A stretch of 64,000 bases of DNA from Cryphonectria parasitica EP155 (GCF_011745365.1 NW_024468911.1:2412759-2476758); one strand, 5' to 3'. Counted from the first letter of the stretch, positions 14,553-26,128 are shown. The notes: generated by a model from the sequence alone, not told the origin. Program-made: numbers and translations.

Positions 14553-15746
14553 CTTGCAGGTTCAATACCGAAGGGGCAAAGTGAAATAAAGACTTGAAAA
14601 AATAGTTGAAACAAGAAGTGATAAAAAAAAAAAAAAAGAAAAAGAAAAAGAGACCAGAAAAACACAGAAATATGAGCGAGTGTATGATTTCCCCCTATTA
14701 TCTGGGCGGTGTAGAACAAAAAAGTTGTAGTAAACGAAAGACACGGTCCAATAGACCAAAAAATGAACGTACTTGGGTGAACGAGCAGACAAACAAGACA
14801 TTCGCACGGGTATCCCCAAAAAAGCGAGTGGCTGGATTTAAATACTTTAGGCAACAAACAGGAAAGGAAAGAAAGAAAAAAATGGCTCAGGAATATTCAC
14901 AGCAAGAACCGAAAACTTCTTGTTAGTAACCTGGAAGTGGTCCTGCATGATGTATGTGCCAGCAGCCTTGTGGATCTTGGATGGACAACTCACACCAATG
15001 GCACAAGCCCATTGGCCGGCCTAGCGCGCCAGCGCAGACGATCGCCATCTCTCAGGGGAAGCCCGTTGTGTTGTCAGCCGCCTTCTGTATCTCCCGAGTC
15101 ATCAACGATCTGCTTCACTCTATATCCGGAAAGGAAAAGTCCACATGTGGTAGCGCTCGTCTCTTCCAAGTGCTGATGATCAACCTTGCCGGGGACCCGA
15201 ATAAAATGAAAAAGCAAAACACGCTTTAAATGTTAATTTCGGGCCCAATTAGGCATATATTGCATTGCGCTGTGCTTGCTCCTCGTATTCACACAAGGCC
15301 ACACTGCTTCTGCGGGGACGAGTCAGCTGCCCTCTGCATTCATGTTGTGTAACGTTTGATAATTCTCTGGAGGCCAATACGAGGCGGACGGCACGAATGC
15401 AACGACGGCAGCTGCAGATGGCTGCCAGTGTTCGGAAATTTCCAAGGCTATCTCAGGGCCGTTGGGCTTGCGCTGTGCATATGAAGTATGCTGACCTTTC
15501 GTTTCAGACCGGATCATCTCCGAAAATGATGTAAAAGCTCGCGCGGGTGGGCTCATATCTCAATCAGCTCCATTCCACCCCAGAGTAGATCACTTTTCGC
15601 GTATATGCTGGCACCGGCTGCTGCCGCCGACGACAGACCGACAGAGTAATCGTGGGACCTCATCCCAGCCAACTCCGGTTGCTCGAAGATGCAACCTCGA
15701 AGCCAAGCGTCGGCGGTACGGCGAAGCGGGCATATGCGCTCATGTC
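14553..15746. other. Intergenic region, GMC promoter and PPTase 3' side
   Basis: About 1.2 kb with no supported gene. It contains an A-rich purine tract at about 14622-14655 close upstream of the GMC start. Short open frames here lack codon bias and any known motif. Confidence 0.6.
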
Positions 15747-16441
15747 TCAGTTCCAAGTCGCGAGGCAAACGGCCGTAGCGTAATCGCCATCATGACTGAT
15801 GCTGATAAGCGCTTCCTGATCCTCCAGCTCGCCTCTTATGATGGCAATTGGGGCGCTTTGCCTGTCTGGGTGCACCGAGGTTTGGTTCCTGATGGTGATA
15901 TCATGCCAGGTGAGCGCCTTGTGCGGATGAGCCTTGATAACGGCCTCCTTGGCGGCGAATCTGTGTGGGGTGGGAGGGGGGGTCATTGAAAGTTCAACCA
16001 TCGTAACAGGAGTAGAGCAATAGGCGGGATTTAGTTGAGAGATCAATGCTTTTTCTCCCCACCCAAATGCAGAGGGAAGGGTCAAGAAGAAAACATCCCA
16101 TACCTGCCTGCCATAAAGGTAGCAGCGAGCTGAAGGTCGTGAACGCTGGGGCCAATGGAGCATGCAACGTCTGCCGCTTGGTCTGCCGCGCGCTTGTGCG
16201 GGCTCGACTCTTGGCGCGAGATCAAAGGAGCGGTGTCATGGGCTGGAGGCGGCGGTACGGTCTGCTTCCTCAGGAGTGGCTGGACCTTATGATGGCGTCT
16301 TTCATCTTGATTCAGGATCCTCTCGATGAACCGTGTGGCCCTTGTTGAGTTCAGGATCTGCCGAATTCTCACAACATGACAAAGATCGGTCCCGATGTTC
16401 AAGTTCAACGGGAACCTTCTCAGGACCCTCGACGTTGCCAT
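15747..16441 (-). CDS. Holo-[acyl-carrier-protein] synthase (4'-phosphopantetheinyl transferase, PPT2 type)
   Basis: Transfers 4'-phosphopantetheine from CoA to a serine of acyl carrier protein. Small AcpS-type fungal enzymes such as yeast Ppt2 act on mitochondrial ACP. Exons: 16104-16441 and 15747-15960, joined inside an Arg codon (AG|A), giving 183 residues, the usual size. The N-terminal NIGTDLCHV carries the Mg-binding Asp (D19). After the junction, RFAAKEAVIKA supplies the second Mg ligand E118 and the catalytic lysine K122, with the four-residue spacing seen in AcpS. The intron is 143 nt, with a GTATGG donor and a pyrimidine-rich acceptor ending ACACAG. The mitochondrial role is inferred from family. 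Confidence 0.9.
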
Positions 16442-17085
16442 TCCTCACAGAATTTGCTGTGGTCAAGGATGGTGGTCGTCATTGTAAAAGCTTTGGGGTA
16501 GGAACAGTGAGTGCAGCGGCAGAAGGGATCACTGTAAGTCTGCTTATGTAAGCATATCACGGTGCATTGTCCACCGCCTAAAGAGAAGTCCAGATATATC
16601 CGTTGCAGGCTCACAAACTAGATATTGTAACAACATCATAGAAAAGCAATCTTCAGTTTCAATTTTTGGCTCAAGATAACATCAGTAAGCTATTAAAGAG
16701 AAAATAAAAAAGAGGAGGAAAAACCTTTTTCTGACACGCATTTTACACCACCTATTCTCCTAACCGCCGCCCCCGTCCACGATTCCGAATGAGATATGTT
16801 TTAAGCCCAGCCTTGGGCTCCCTCCCCGCCCCCCCCCCCAATCCTTTTAAGAGCACACGTGTTTAAGGCTGCCATCACCTGAGTGCTGGCGTCCACATAA
16901 ACATTCTTGAAGTTTCAGACTCTCTCTACCAGCTCCCTCTCGTGTCCAAGCCTTGTTCTTCCCCAGATCCCCGTCCCCATGCTGCTGACCCCAACACTGC
17001 TTGCTTGCTGCTGCTCAACACCGGCCAGATCATACACGAGACAGATCTGACCAATAGCTTCTCCTAGGCCTATCCATAACTCAGC
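16442..17085. other. Intergenic region, PPTase promoter / DUF1774 3' side
   Basis: No gene seen. It contains a run of eleven C (about 16829-16839) next to a small inverted repeat, AGCCCA/TGGGCT with a four-base loop (16804-16819). The function of either is unknown. Confidence 0.6.
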
Positions 17086-18037
17086 TTAGTTGTCCGCCAG
17101 CAACGGAGCACGCTCGGCATCGGCAGCATCCTGGTTCTTCTTGCCCCAGCCCAGCTCACGGCCCGTCCAGGCAGAGATGGCCACGACAGAGGACAAGACG
17201 AAAAGGATGGCCAGGATGACAAAGGCAAAGATCCACTGAAGCGCAATGATCTGTCGCTGGAACTGGGCGGCTCCCAGAGAGGCGGCAAGGACGCTGAGCC
17301 AGAAGCCCATCGTGTAATCCTTGTAGGCGACGATGAAGAAGAGGCCGTAGGCAAGGATGGACCAGACGAAGATGTTGGCAAAGATCCTTGCTACCAGGCT
17401 GTCCTCATGGGGCACCATGATGGCTCCGTTCCAATAAATGGCAACGAAGGTCCACGCTGTGGGGCCCGAGACCACGGGGACGTGGATGAAGCGCGGATAC
17501 GCATGGTGACGGAAGGCGAGTGACGAGAGATTGAAGAAGTTGACAATGAGGATGATCTCGGCCCAAACGAAATGGCCCCGCACGAAGAGCATGACGAAGG
17601 CGAAGTGAAGGAGGTTGTTCAGGATGAAGTGGGAACCGCAGGCGCAGGCGGCGTTGACCTTCTCGATGTCGCTCGAGAAGAGGTGGAGGATGTACCCGAG
17701 CTGCAATATGAAGAGCACAATAAAGTAGGCATCTACGAGCGGGAAGTTAAGGCTGAAGCCAGACGGGTGCAGGAAATTCTGGCCTGGAATGGTCCGGCCG
17801 TGCTTCAGTTCGTCGGCAGGCGAGGCGACTGTGTAGTAGACAGATATAACGACAGAGAGGAGCCATGTGAGCAATGTCAACACCTTGTAGGTGATGACAG
17901 CTGAAGGGCTATGGGATTCCCTCTTGGAGAATGGGTTTACTATAAGGTGGTCAAGTTAGTCGGGCTATATTTGGGCCTGGACATCATCCATAGGGGAAAG
18001 GAAGGCAGGACAACATACTCCGGTTGATGTGGTCCAT
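17086..18037 (-). CDS. DUF1774 family multi-pass membrane protein
   Basis: Fungal integral membrane protein of unknown function, recognised as the DUF1774 family. Exon 1 is only 19 nt (18019-18037) and encodes MDHINR plus one base. A 79-nt intron (GTATGT donor, TTATAG acceptor) leads to exon 2 (17086-17939). The result is 290 residues beginning MDHINRINPFSKRESHSPS, which fits the family's N-terminus and supports the tiny first exon. At least six hydrophobic segments follow. The tail is hydrophilic and ends APLLADN, where a dileucine-like sequence could act as a vacuolar or endosomal sorting signal (inference). The family has no known reaction. Confidence 0.88.
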
Positions 18038-18353
18038 CTTGATTGATAGCGACGAAGACTTGGATGAAAAGAAGGCTTGGGTGATTGAAGTATCAAGAAA
18101 TGTGTGTAATGGGTGTGAAGGGGAGCAGAAAGAACAAAGTCGTATGTGATGGAAAGAGTAAAGGGTCAATATGGGTGTGGGTGGGTTATAGAATGTCGCA
18201 GAATATCTGCGGGGAAGCCTGTCAAGTTCCCACCAGTGGAATGGGAGACGGTTTGGTCTGACTGAGGGAAAAATCAAGGGGGGAAAAGAGTGAGAGAAAA
18301 AGACAAACAGAAAAGTCGCGGAAGCAGCGGATTTTTAAAAGGGAGGCGACGGG

Positions 18354-18383
18354 AGGCCACGACGAGACGACGCGTCGTGGCCT
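18354..18383. repeat. Inverted repeat with nested palindrome, upstream of DUF1774 gene
   Basis: Perfect 11-bp arms AGGCCACGACG (18354-18364) and CGTCGTGGCCT (18373-18383) with an eight-base spacer. The right half also contains the perfect 12-bp palindrome ACGACGCGTCGT (18367-18378), which includes an ACGCGT core. It sits about 320 bp upstream of the DUF1774 start codon. It could be a regulator binding site, but no binding protein can be named. Confidence 0.8.
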
Positions 18384-20465
18384 GCCAGCCTGCCCGCTCT
18401 TTACCAGTGGCACCTGCTACATAGTGCCAGTACTAGCTACTTTCAGTACTTGATGTAGCTAGCTTGTAAGGAGCTATTTGTCCTCCAGTACTTGGTCCGT
18501 CTACTTAGAGGTAGGCATTTGCCGTGTGTCCTATCCTGGTCGTATGTTTCCTACCATAACTGGCAGCACAACACCCGCATATGCGGCAAGAGATCCTTGT
18601 CTCTGTGCCCATCTTCTGTAGCAAAACCAGCAAAACGAGGGTAGAAATGATAGAGAATGGGGAGGCAGATTGACCTATCATGTGGCTGGCTGCCCAAGTG
18701 GCCTGAGAAAAGAAGTCAGGATGGGAGAAAAGAGGAGGCGGTCTCTTGTCACAACAAATCACGCCAACGTATCGTGCTGAATTTGGTACAGAGCCTGCGT
18801 CACTTCTCCAGGAGACCTTCGCCGTACATGGCGAAATTGTCTGGCAGCACTGTCATCAAATTATACGAGTTGAGCTCGGACTTTGATCGTCGTCGTACTG
18901 CAGGACGGTTTGATGCCCTTTTGCCCCTTGGAGGGCAATACCGGTGGTATGTGTACAGTATTGCGAGCCTCCCCCCCCCCTCCCCAAGGTTGGCGGCACT
19001 GCGTAGCACACCTACTCTACTTGCTGCAGCAGCAGGCATCAAGGTTCTGAGCAGGGGTTGTCGAGGAAGCTTGGGTGGACGAGTGACGTAGCGTTTTGGT
19101 GGGTTTAGGTGGGTCCCCTGGCCTTCTACAGCAGTACAGCTCCACACGTTCCCCCGCCATTGTGGCTTAAGAGGCCCCACCACACCACAGGCCCAACGGT
19201 CTAACCAGCAGTGTGCTATACAGTAGTACTATGGTGCAGTAAGTACATAACTCTGCTCAACCAAAGAATAAACGAAACCCTCAAAAGTCTGTTGTTGTTT
19301 CTTGCTGACCCTGTGATTAATCGATTGGGCATTTCGATAAGTACGGCTACAACTACTACTTCTAAGGGCACCGTAGAACAGTTGGAGTTCAATCGACTAT
19401 CCGTCTTTGCTGATGCAAAGGTGGGCGGGCACTCAAACTGCACGAGCATCCAGGTTAGCACGTGGGTTAGGTCCTGTCTCAAGCATCTCGATCAGCAGCA
19501 AGCAAGCCTCACTGGAGAATCCGCTCCTGAAACCTGCCACCCGCTCCTGCAGGTAGGTCAGCTGGACCGTAACCCCATCTTGTACAGGCCTAGCTGATCT
19601 TTTGGAACTGCGAGCCAATCACCACACAGCGCCCCTCCACACATCTCACCACCCGTGCTGTGCTAGGCTGATTGCGATGACTTCTCTTGTCCCAAGGCGT
19701 TATTTCTCGCCACGGCCATATTTGCACGACCACCAAAAATTATTGCAGTTTGTATTTGGTATTTGCCCCCGATTTCTCTCTCTTCCTCTTTCGATTCCTC
19801 TTTGACCTATTTCCCCCCGCCTTTTGACTGCAAATCACAGGGGAGAGGAAAGGCTAGTCCAGGGTACCGGAACTCTTCCGGGGGTTCCCCCCAGGCTTAT
19901 ACACTCCTCAACTAGGCAGCGAGAGCGAGTGGCACTGCCTTTTCTTTTCTTCTTGATTTATGTATCTATGTATATACAGTACATCTCTTGGCGTCTACTT
20001 CCCGCTAAGATGAGAGCGGCTTGAACACCGCAGTGGCGTGCGTGAGGTCGTCACATCTACCCCGCAAAATTGCACGACCTTGCGAAGGATCTTCCTGTAC
20101 TCACAGTCCTATTCATCGTCACAAGCCAGCCAGCCTTGAACCTCCTGAGGACACGACCCTCCCTCCTGAGTGGCTGTGTAAGTACATACCATGAGACCTT
20201 GGGGGCCCACTCCCCAAAGAGTCTACCAGTAATCAAGCGAGCAAAGCCGGGTTGAAAGCGAAGGATTTGATCAAGCTCGGAGTCTCACAATGTCCGACTG
20301 TTAAAGTTGACTTGGGCGATGACAACCTGAATGAACACGGGAACACTATTCGATGTGACAATCACCTGAGAGGTAGGACACATACTAAGTGATACTGCAA
20401 CCTTGACGCTCCTGGGAGCTTGATGGGACATGGTACACCATATGAGAAGGGCCGTGATGCAAGCA

Positions 20466-20494
20466 CATATATATACATATATATTATATACACA
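20466..20494. repeat. AT/AC dinucleotide tract
   Basis: Short imperfect TA/CA microsatellite downstream of the N-acetylglutamate synthase stop codon. Confidence 0.75.
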
Positions 20495-20614
20495 CATCCA
20501 TGTATCCCTTCACATCGTAAGTTGACCGGTGAAAGCCCTACTACCAAAGGGCAACAGCCCAAGAAACTTTCTCTTTTCCTTGCACTCTCTTCATCCTCTC
20601 TTTTCTTATTCTCC

Positions 20615-22935
20615 CTAGTCAACAACATGCTTGTTGTCAGCCCACGACGGCTGTATGTTCCGACATACATCTTCATAATCTCTGATCCGCTGATCCTGCA
20701 GGACCACATTCGGCGTTGTCCAAAACATGGACCAATTTGAACCCGGCAGCTTCATAGTCCCCCTCGAGCGCTCAAAATACCACTTATTCACAGGATTGTT
20801 CTTCCTGCTCCGCCAGCAGACACCCTCGGGAAAGCAGTCCCGCACCATGGCATTGAAGACAATGTCTGCTACGCCCCCAGCGCCCTGGCTCTTCTTGAGA
20901 ACGGCGAATTTGTCGAGATACGGTACCAGGCGCCCGCTCTCGTAGAGTGTCTGCTCGTCCATGCCGAAGGGGCGCTCCCACGTCAAGATGGCTCCGCCTT
21001 CGTACTCGCCTGCGATGATGATCCCCGCTAAGCTCTTCTCTACCCTGTGGAGGTAGTCCTGGACGTCCAGCTTCCGGTTGAAGGAGTCGTCGATGAGGTG
21101 GACAAGCCGCCCCAGGTCGACGCACGTGTCGGTGAGCTTGAGCCTGGGCTCGCCAGGCCTAGGCGGTGTCCACCCTCGTGAGGATGGCTCTGGATATATG
21201 GTTACGGGCATGCCTCGTTTGGCCAGTGTGGTGGGTGACATGACAGGGTTCGATGCAGGGTTCGCATTCCGGAGGATAGGCTTGATGCGCCCGAGGGGTA
21301 AGGATGATGAGTGCGATGGTCTGTCCGTGAGGAGGTTGTGGATCAATGGGTTGTGGCTCCTCCTGGTCCCCACCGAGCCAACAAAGTCCACGGTGCTCGC
21401 TTCTTCAACCTGAGGTTGTAAGTTGGCAGCTTCCCGTGGCGTTGTAATGAGAGCTGATGAAGTGGAAGGCAAGATGGCCAGAGTTTTCTTGATCAAGTCG
21501 AGATTCTTGAGATGGGCTTCCGATGGATTGGTGCTGTCGGCAATTCCTTTAACACTCGTTTGCTGAGGGTAAGTCGAGTCCGAAGCCATAGACTGCAAAT
21601 GTGCCTTGGCCGCCTCAAGCTCGTCCTCCAGATTCAGGAATACATGGGCGTTGTTCCAGCGATTCTTGGCAGGAATGCCCCCAAGGGGGTCCAATACGAT
21701 GACCCGGTCGACGAAAGCTTTCTTCGCAGGCGGTTTCATGTCGTGCGTATCAGCTCCAGTCTCAGGACTCTCCGCAAATTGCAGGCCAGACAGATAACGT
21801 GTGATAGAAACAACAGCATTACTGGGGTCAACGGGCCGGGATTTTCCATCCTCCTCTTGGACGACAGGCGGAACGATGGCGACGGAGCCCTTCAACAACG
21901 ACACCAAGAGGGACCTGTCCTCGTCAACGAGCACCTCGCACGAACCTAGCAGAGGCTCCAGGTTCGGAGAGGAATCAGCTCGTGTCATAAGTGCCGCATC
22001 GACGATGGTCGTCCAAGGCTCTCCATATTCATCAATGGCGCCAGCGAGCCGGTAAATTTGCTCGTTCAGTCGGCGTGACCACTGTGTATCGTCAGGCTTG
22101 AGCTCGCAGTCCAGGACAACCACGCTGAGAAGCCCGAGGGCCCTGAGCTGGGCGATTGTCTTTGCGACACCTCTCAGGGTACCGTCATCGACATCCTGCG
22201 GGAGTCTGAATTTGATGATGGCGACGTGCGGCAGCCCGTCAACGATAGCTTGTTTCGCGGTGTCGGATCCCTGGACGAACCGAGGCGTCTCGTAGATGGA
22301 CCGAGTCCCGTTGGTCAACGGATCCACACGGAGAGCTGAGCTGGGCAGAGCACCACCACTCGTCGTCTCTCCTGATGAGAGCTGGGAAGGATTCTTCGTC
22401 ACCGTTGGGCCGAATGTCTGGAGGTAGAGCTTCGCATCTCGTTTTGTAGCTGAAGAAGACTCTAGGACAGAAACATAGAAATCCTTGGACGACGATCATT
22501 CAGCTGCCAAATACACCACATAAATCTGATGAGAGTGGGAATGATCTCACCCTGTCCCGTGACCTCTTCTGCTGAGCTTTTTTGGAGATAGAGGCGTAGT
22601 GTTCCTTGAGATAGCCCTGCGAGATCTCATCTTTTGGGGACGCCACGCGGAAGTTCTGGGTGGCAGAAGATGCTGCCGTTGAGCCATTTGAGCTACTGCA
22701 TTTTGTCCTGACTGATGCCTGTGATACATTTGGCAGTCTCTTGTCAGAATGATCATGACGTGTGTTTGGGGGGGGAGGGGGGTTGAGAGATTTGAGTGGA
22801 TTTTGGGGGCAAGAAGGGGCGTTGTATGCATGCTGGCTAGGAGGGCGATGCCGGTCACTGTTTTTTGTGTCTTTGCACCCAACTCACCTCCGTGATGATT
22901 GTCGCCTTCCTCCAGGCAGTGTGTCGCAAGATCAT
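20615..22935 (-). CDS. N-acetylglutamate synthase, mitochondrial (amino-acid acetyltransferase)
   Basis: Makes N-acetylglutamate from acetyl-CoA and glutamate, the first step of arginine synthesis, in mitochondria. It is the ARG2 / Neurospora arg-14 type. Proposed exons: 22888-22935, 22551-22832 and 20615-22483, about 732 residues. The C-terminal GNAT-like domain is diagnostic, including LDKFAVLKKSQGAGGVADIV and RSRKNNPVNKWYFERSRG. The N-terminal half is the amino-acid-kinase-like regulatory part. The 22484-22550 intron is well supported because it joins RSRDR to DFYVSVLESS in frame. Exon 1 is less certain. It was chosen because it starts with an arginine-rich presequence-like stretch (MILRHTAWRKAT) and splices in phase. 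Exon 2 encodes a proline run from a C/G homopolymer (near 22775), a risk for sequencing error. It shares a divergent upstream region with the oxidoreductase at 23633. Confidence 0.88.
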
Positions 22936-23632
22936 GATCTCCACAGCATATTTGAGGGCTCTCAAAGGAGGCGACGAAGAGCACAATCTCTAAGGGTGTG
23001 CAGAATGTGTTTGACGGATGATCTATTATGATCCAAGATGGACCTCCGGCCATCGGTATAAGTGATAGGGGCCCAAGAAACCCCCTTGCAACCTCTGGCA
23101 GAACTGCCTCTAAAGCTCGATAAGAGCTGATAAGGTTCCAATATTAGGGTTAGGGTTAGAGCGCCCTTCTGCATGCCCTTTCCTGACTTGAAGGAAGCTC
23201 CTCTCCTGGCTTGGTCATGGTTGTACTGCTATGGTATATAGAGGTTGAAAGACCCGCTTCTTTTTCTGTGCTCATCAAGCAGCTATGGGACCCAGTGCCC
23301 GCTTCTTCCTTCGACAGCGTCATTGCCAGTGGAGCCAAAAGAGGTATCGACCTATTTGGTATCACCCTGAGATGTCCGAATCGCCGGAACGGACATTCCA
23401 GAGCTCGCCGCGGCTTTCGAGCACAGTGCACACATACTAATACCCGGGCTCTGTTGGAGTCGTTACGTCTATCCTGCATTGGCAAGGCACATATAAAAGG
23501 GTGATGACTTCGCATTCGTCCAGATGGTGTTGCCTTTACAAGATTGATATAGTTGCGTTCAGTATTGGAACCTGAATCCTGGTTATCATAAGACTTCATA
23601 CTATTCGGAACGTTGTAAATCTCAAAGCGATC
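22936..23632. promoter_or_regulatory. Divergent promoter region, N-acetylglutamate synthase / oxidoreductase
   Basis: 697 bp between two start codons pointing apart, so both promoters must lie here unless exon 1 of the synthase is wrong. It contains a telomere-like repeat (listed separately). I looked for a TGACTC-type general amino-acid-control site and saw none that was convincing. Confidence 0.6.
23144..23159 (+). repeat. Interstitial telomere-like repeat (telobox)
   Basis: The 16-base stretch TTAGGGTTAGGGTTAG is two full TTAGGG units plus TTAG, the telomere unit of most filamentous fungi. It lies about 210 bp upstream of the proposed N-acetylglutamate synthase start and 470 bp upstream of the oxidoreductase start. 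Such sites can bind Tbf1/TRF-like Myb-domain proteins; a role here is inference. Confidence 0.85.
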
Positions 23633-24624
23633 ATGGCTCCCAAGGTCCTCTACATCGGATTGGGCAACATTGGTTCTGTAAGTGCGCTCAGGGTGGTGCT
23701 GCACATCCAACATGGTCTCATAATTGCTTCTTACTCACATTCACCCAGGCAATGGCCAAGAACATCGCAGAGAAGGCCGACCTCGACTCGCCACTACTCC
23801 TTTTTAATCGCAGCCAGCAGCGAGCGACCGATCTGAGCGCCAAACTCGCGCCAGGCAAGTCTGAGGTGGCCGGCTCCCTCGAGTCCGGCGCGTCTCAGGC
23901 TGATGTTATCTTCATTTGTCTGGCAAATGACATGGCTGTCACCGAGACTGTCAACTCGCTGGCTAAGACCGACCTCCAGGGCAAGGTCCTTGTGGACTGC
24001 TCGACCGTCCACCCAGACACCACCGAGGCCATCGCCAAGACAGTCACCTCGGGGGGTGCTGAGTTCGTTGCTTGCCCGGTGTTCGGAGCACCCGCTATGG
24101 CAGACGCCGGAAAGCTAGTGCCGGTACCCGCCGGCCCCAAGAGCGCAGTGGACAGGGTGAAGCCGTACCTAATGGATGTCACCGCCCGCGCCATCATAGA
24201 CATGTCGGACGAGCCGTACCGCAAGGCCTCACAACTGAAGCTGGTTGGCAACTCGTTTGTTCTCAACATGGTCGAACAGATCGCCGAGGCCCACGTGTTG
24301 GCCGAGAAGAGCGGGCTGGGGACCAAGTACTCGCACCAGATCATCGAGCAGCTGCTGCCAGGCATTTATCCGCCCTACAGCTCGAGGATGCTCAGCGGCG
24401 ACTACTGGAAGCGGGTGGAGCCCCTTTTCCACGCGGATCTGGCAAGAAAAGACGCGGGGCATGTGCTGAAGATGGCCAAGGATGCTGGTTGCCATCTGCC
24501 AAACGTTGAGACGGCAGACCGGCACCTGGAGGCGGTCCAGAAACGCACCACGAACGGTGATTTTGCAGGGATTTATGGGGCAGTGAGACAGGAGGCTGGA
24601 CTGAAATTCGAGAATGATGCTTGA
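23633..24624 (+). CDS. 3-hydroxyisobutyrate dehydrogenase-like NAD(P)-dependent oxidoreductase
   Basis: Member of the beta-hydroxyacid dehydrogenase / 6-phosphogluconate dehydrogenase-like superfamily. Exons 23633-23677 and 23749-24624 give 306 residues. The 71-nt intron (GTAAGT donor, CACCCAG acceptor) falls right after the dinucleotide-binding motif GLGNIGS (residues 9-15). The substrate loop VDCSTVHP and the segment CPVFGAPAMADAGKL follow. The probable catalytic lysine K179 and partner N183 occur in KLVGNSF, with the KxxxN spacing of the family. No mitochondrial presequence is obvious, so a cytosolic enzyme is likelier than the valine-degradation dehydrogenase itself. The exact substrate is unknown. 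Confidence 0.92.
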
Positions 24625-25173
24625 GGCATTGAAGATGGAAATCACTTGGAAACAATGTCTGATCTGGACTTGCTGAAATCCACCTGACTCTTAAGTGCTC
24701 AGTACTCAGTATCCGGCCCGTACTGTCGTGTCCATGTGCTGTGTGACTGTAGAAATGTCATCCTTCGTATGAAAACTAATAAGTTTGGCAAGGGTTTGTG
24801 CAGGGAATGAACATTATTTTTTTCCGAAACAGAGTCGCCAAAAAAAAATGATAAAAAATCTGTGATGTTTAGAAAAAGGAAATATTTGCTCTCGTCCTGA
24901 GGAGGGGAAGTGAAGGAGGAGGGCCCTGGTTTTAAATAACATGCCCAGCCGAGCACGAAGGATTCCCAGCTGAACCGCTGACTAAGCGAACCGCAACCGC
25001 AACGCGAAGTGGCTACTGCTACTACTGGTGCCGGAAGCTTACCAGGCACACTCGTCGTCACTCATCAAGCAGGAGCAGCAACGCCCAAAACCCAGCACCC
25101 TTTCCGACGTCCAAATCCACCTCCGACTGCATACATTCCACACACAAAAGGAGTGCCAAACTGACCCCCCAAA
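24625..25173. other. Intergenic region upstream of V-ATPase subunit e
   Basis: No gene seen. It holds the 3' end of the oxidoreductase and the promoter of the V-ATPase subunit gene, with an A-rich tract at about 24839-24857. Confidence 0.6.
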
Positions 25174-25660
25174 ATGGCTAACGGGTGAGTTGTGCCAACC
25201 ACTCTTTCCACGACACCTGCGCCGAATGCGAGCATGTGCATGCACGCTCGATGGTTTATAAATAAGAAAGGAGGAACGGGCTGACTGACTATGCCGTTAC
25301 GTGCACCATCCACAGGTGGAGCATCTTCATCGGCTTGTTCATCGTCGCCGCCATGTGCGTCGGCGCCTGGTTCCTGGCGCCGAAAGGGGAGAATCAAGTG
25401 TTAGTTTGTTCCCTCGTTGTCGCCCATAACATCAACCCTTCCTCCCCAGCATTATTGCCTCGCCGGCGGATTTTGTTTGGTCTGTTTGTACCATGTGCTG
25501 ACCCCGAGACCCCCTCCGTACCTTCAGTCTCTGGCGGTCATCCGTGATCCTCGCATTCGTTTGCTGCTACCTCATGTGGGCCATCACATTCCTCGCCCAA
25601 CTACACCCTTTGATCGAGCCGAAGCGGTCGGACCTGCGAGAGAAGTTCATTCACGAGTAG
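25174..25660 (+). CDS. VMA9: V-type proton ATPase subunit e
   Basis: Small membrane subunit of the V0 sector of the vacuolar proton pump. Exons: 25174-25184 (11 nt), 25316-25399 and 25528-25660, giving 75 residues (yeast Vma9 is 73). The spliced protein begins MANGWSIFIGLF, with one hydrophobic helix to about residue 22. A short loop AWFLAPKGENQ follows, then WRSSVILAF, a second helix, and the conserved LAQLHPLIEPKRSDL near the end. Both introns have AG acceptors that keep phase; exon 1 codes only MAN plus two bases of a Gly codon. The gene is easily missed because its longest uninterrupted frame is short. It is convergent with ARV1. Confidence 0.93.
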
Positions 25661-26128
25661 ATTCGTGGGCAGCCGAGAGTCGACTTCGACAGGTGGGCTG
25701 AGGGAAAGGGGAGGGGATGACGGCGTGGCTTCTTCAGACGAGGAAGATCGAGAAAGAAAGAAAACGTTCTAGATTGTACAAAACACCTGTTCATCATTCA
25801 CATTGCCGGCGTTCGGGGGGGAGGGAATATTTTTGAGGTCCAGACTAGTGCATGCACTGAGCTATGTTCTGCCATGATACATTTGATGGATAGAGAGGGG
25901 GAGAGCCATTCTTTGTGTCAAGAAGAGATAGGGGAGCGTTCTCGGTGGTGGCATGGTTATGGTGGGCATTGCTGGCCATCTACGGTTGGCATGCTGACGG
26001 ATGGAGCAGAGGGCCGTAGTTCTAGAAGCAGGCGGAACCACAGATTGGTCGAATAAACCAAGATTTTCAGACATGACCTCTTATTATCTACAGTCCGCCC
26101 CATACGCTTGCTGCTGATTTGAGTGGTA
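25661..26128. other. Convergent intergenic region, VMA9 / ARV1
   Basis: 468 bp between two stop codons. No gene, repeat or structured element was recognised apart from short G-runs near 25815. Confidence 0.6.

Larger units (their letters stand above)
18038..20614. other. 2.6 kb intergenic region, no gene seen
   Basis: It lies upstream of the DUF1774 gene and downstream of N-acetylglutamate synthase. It has many GTAC-rich short palindromes, a C-run near 18971, a strong inverted repeat (18354-18383, listed separately) and an AT dinucleotide tract at about 20466-20494. Short open frames have no codon bias or recognisable motif. Confidence 0.6.

Noticed and set aside
12170..16441. Biosynthetic gene cluster around the GMC oxidoreductase and the phosphopantetheinyl transferase
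   Set aside because: The transferase is the small AcpS/PPT2 type used for mitochondrial ACP, and no synthase, P450, transporter or pathway regulator lies nearby.
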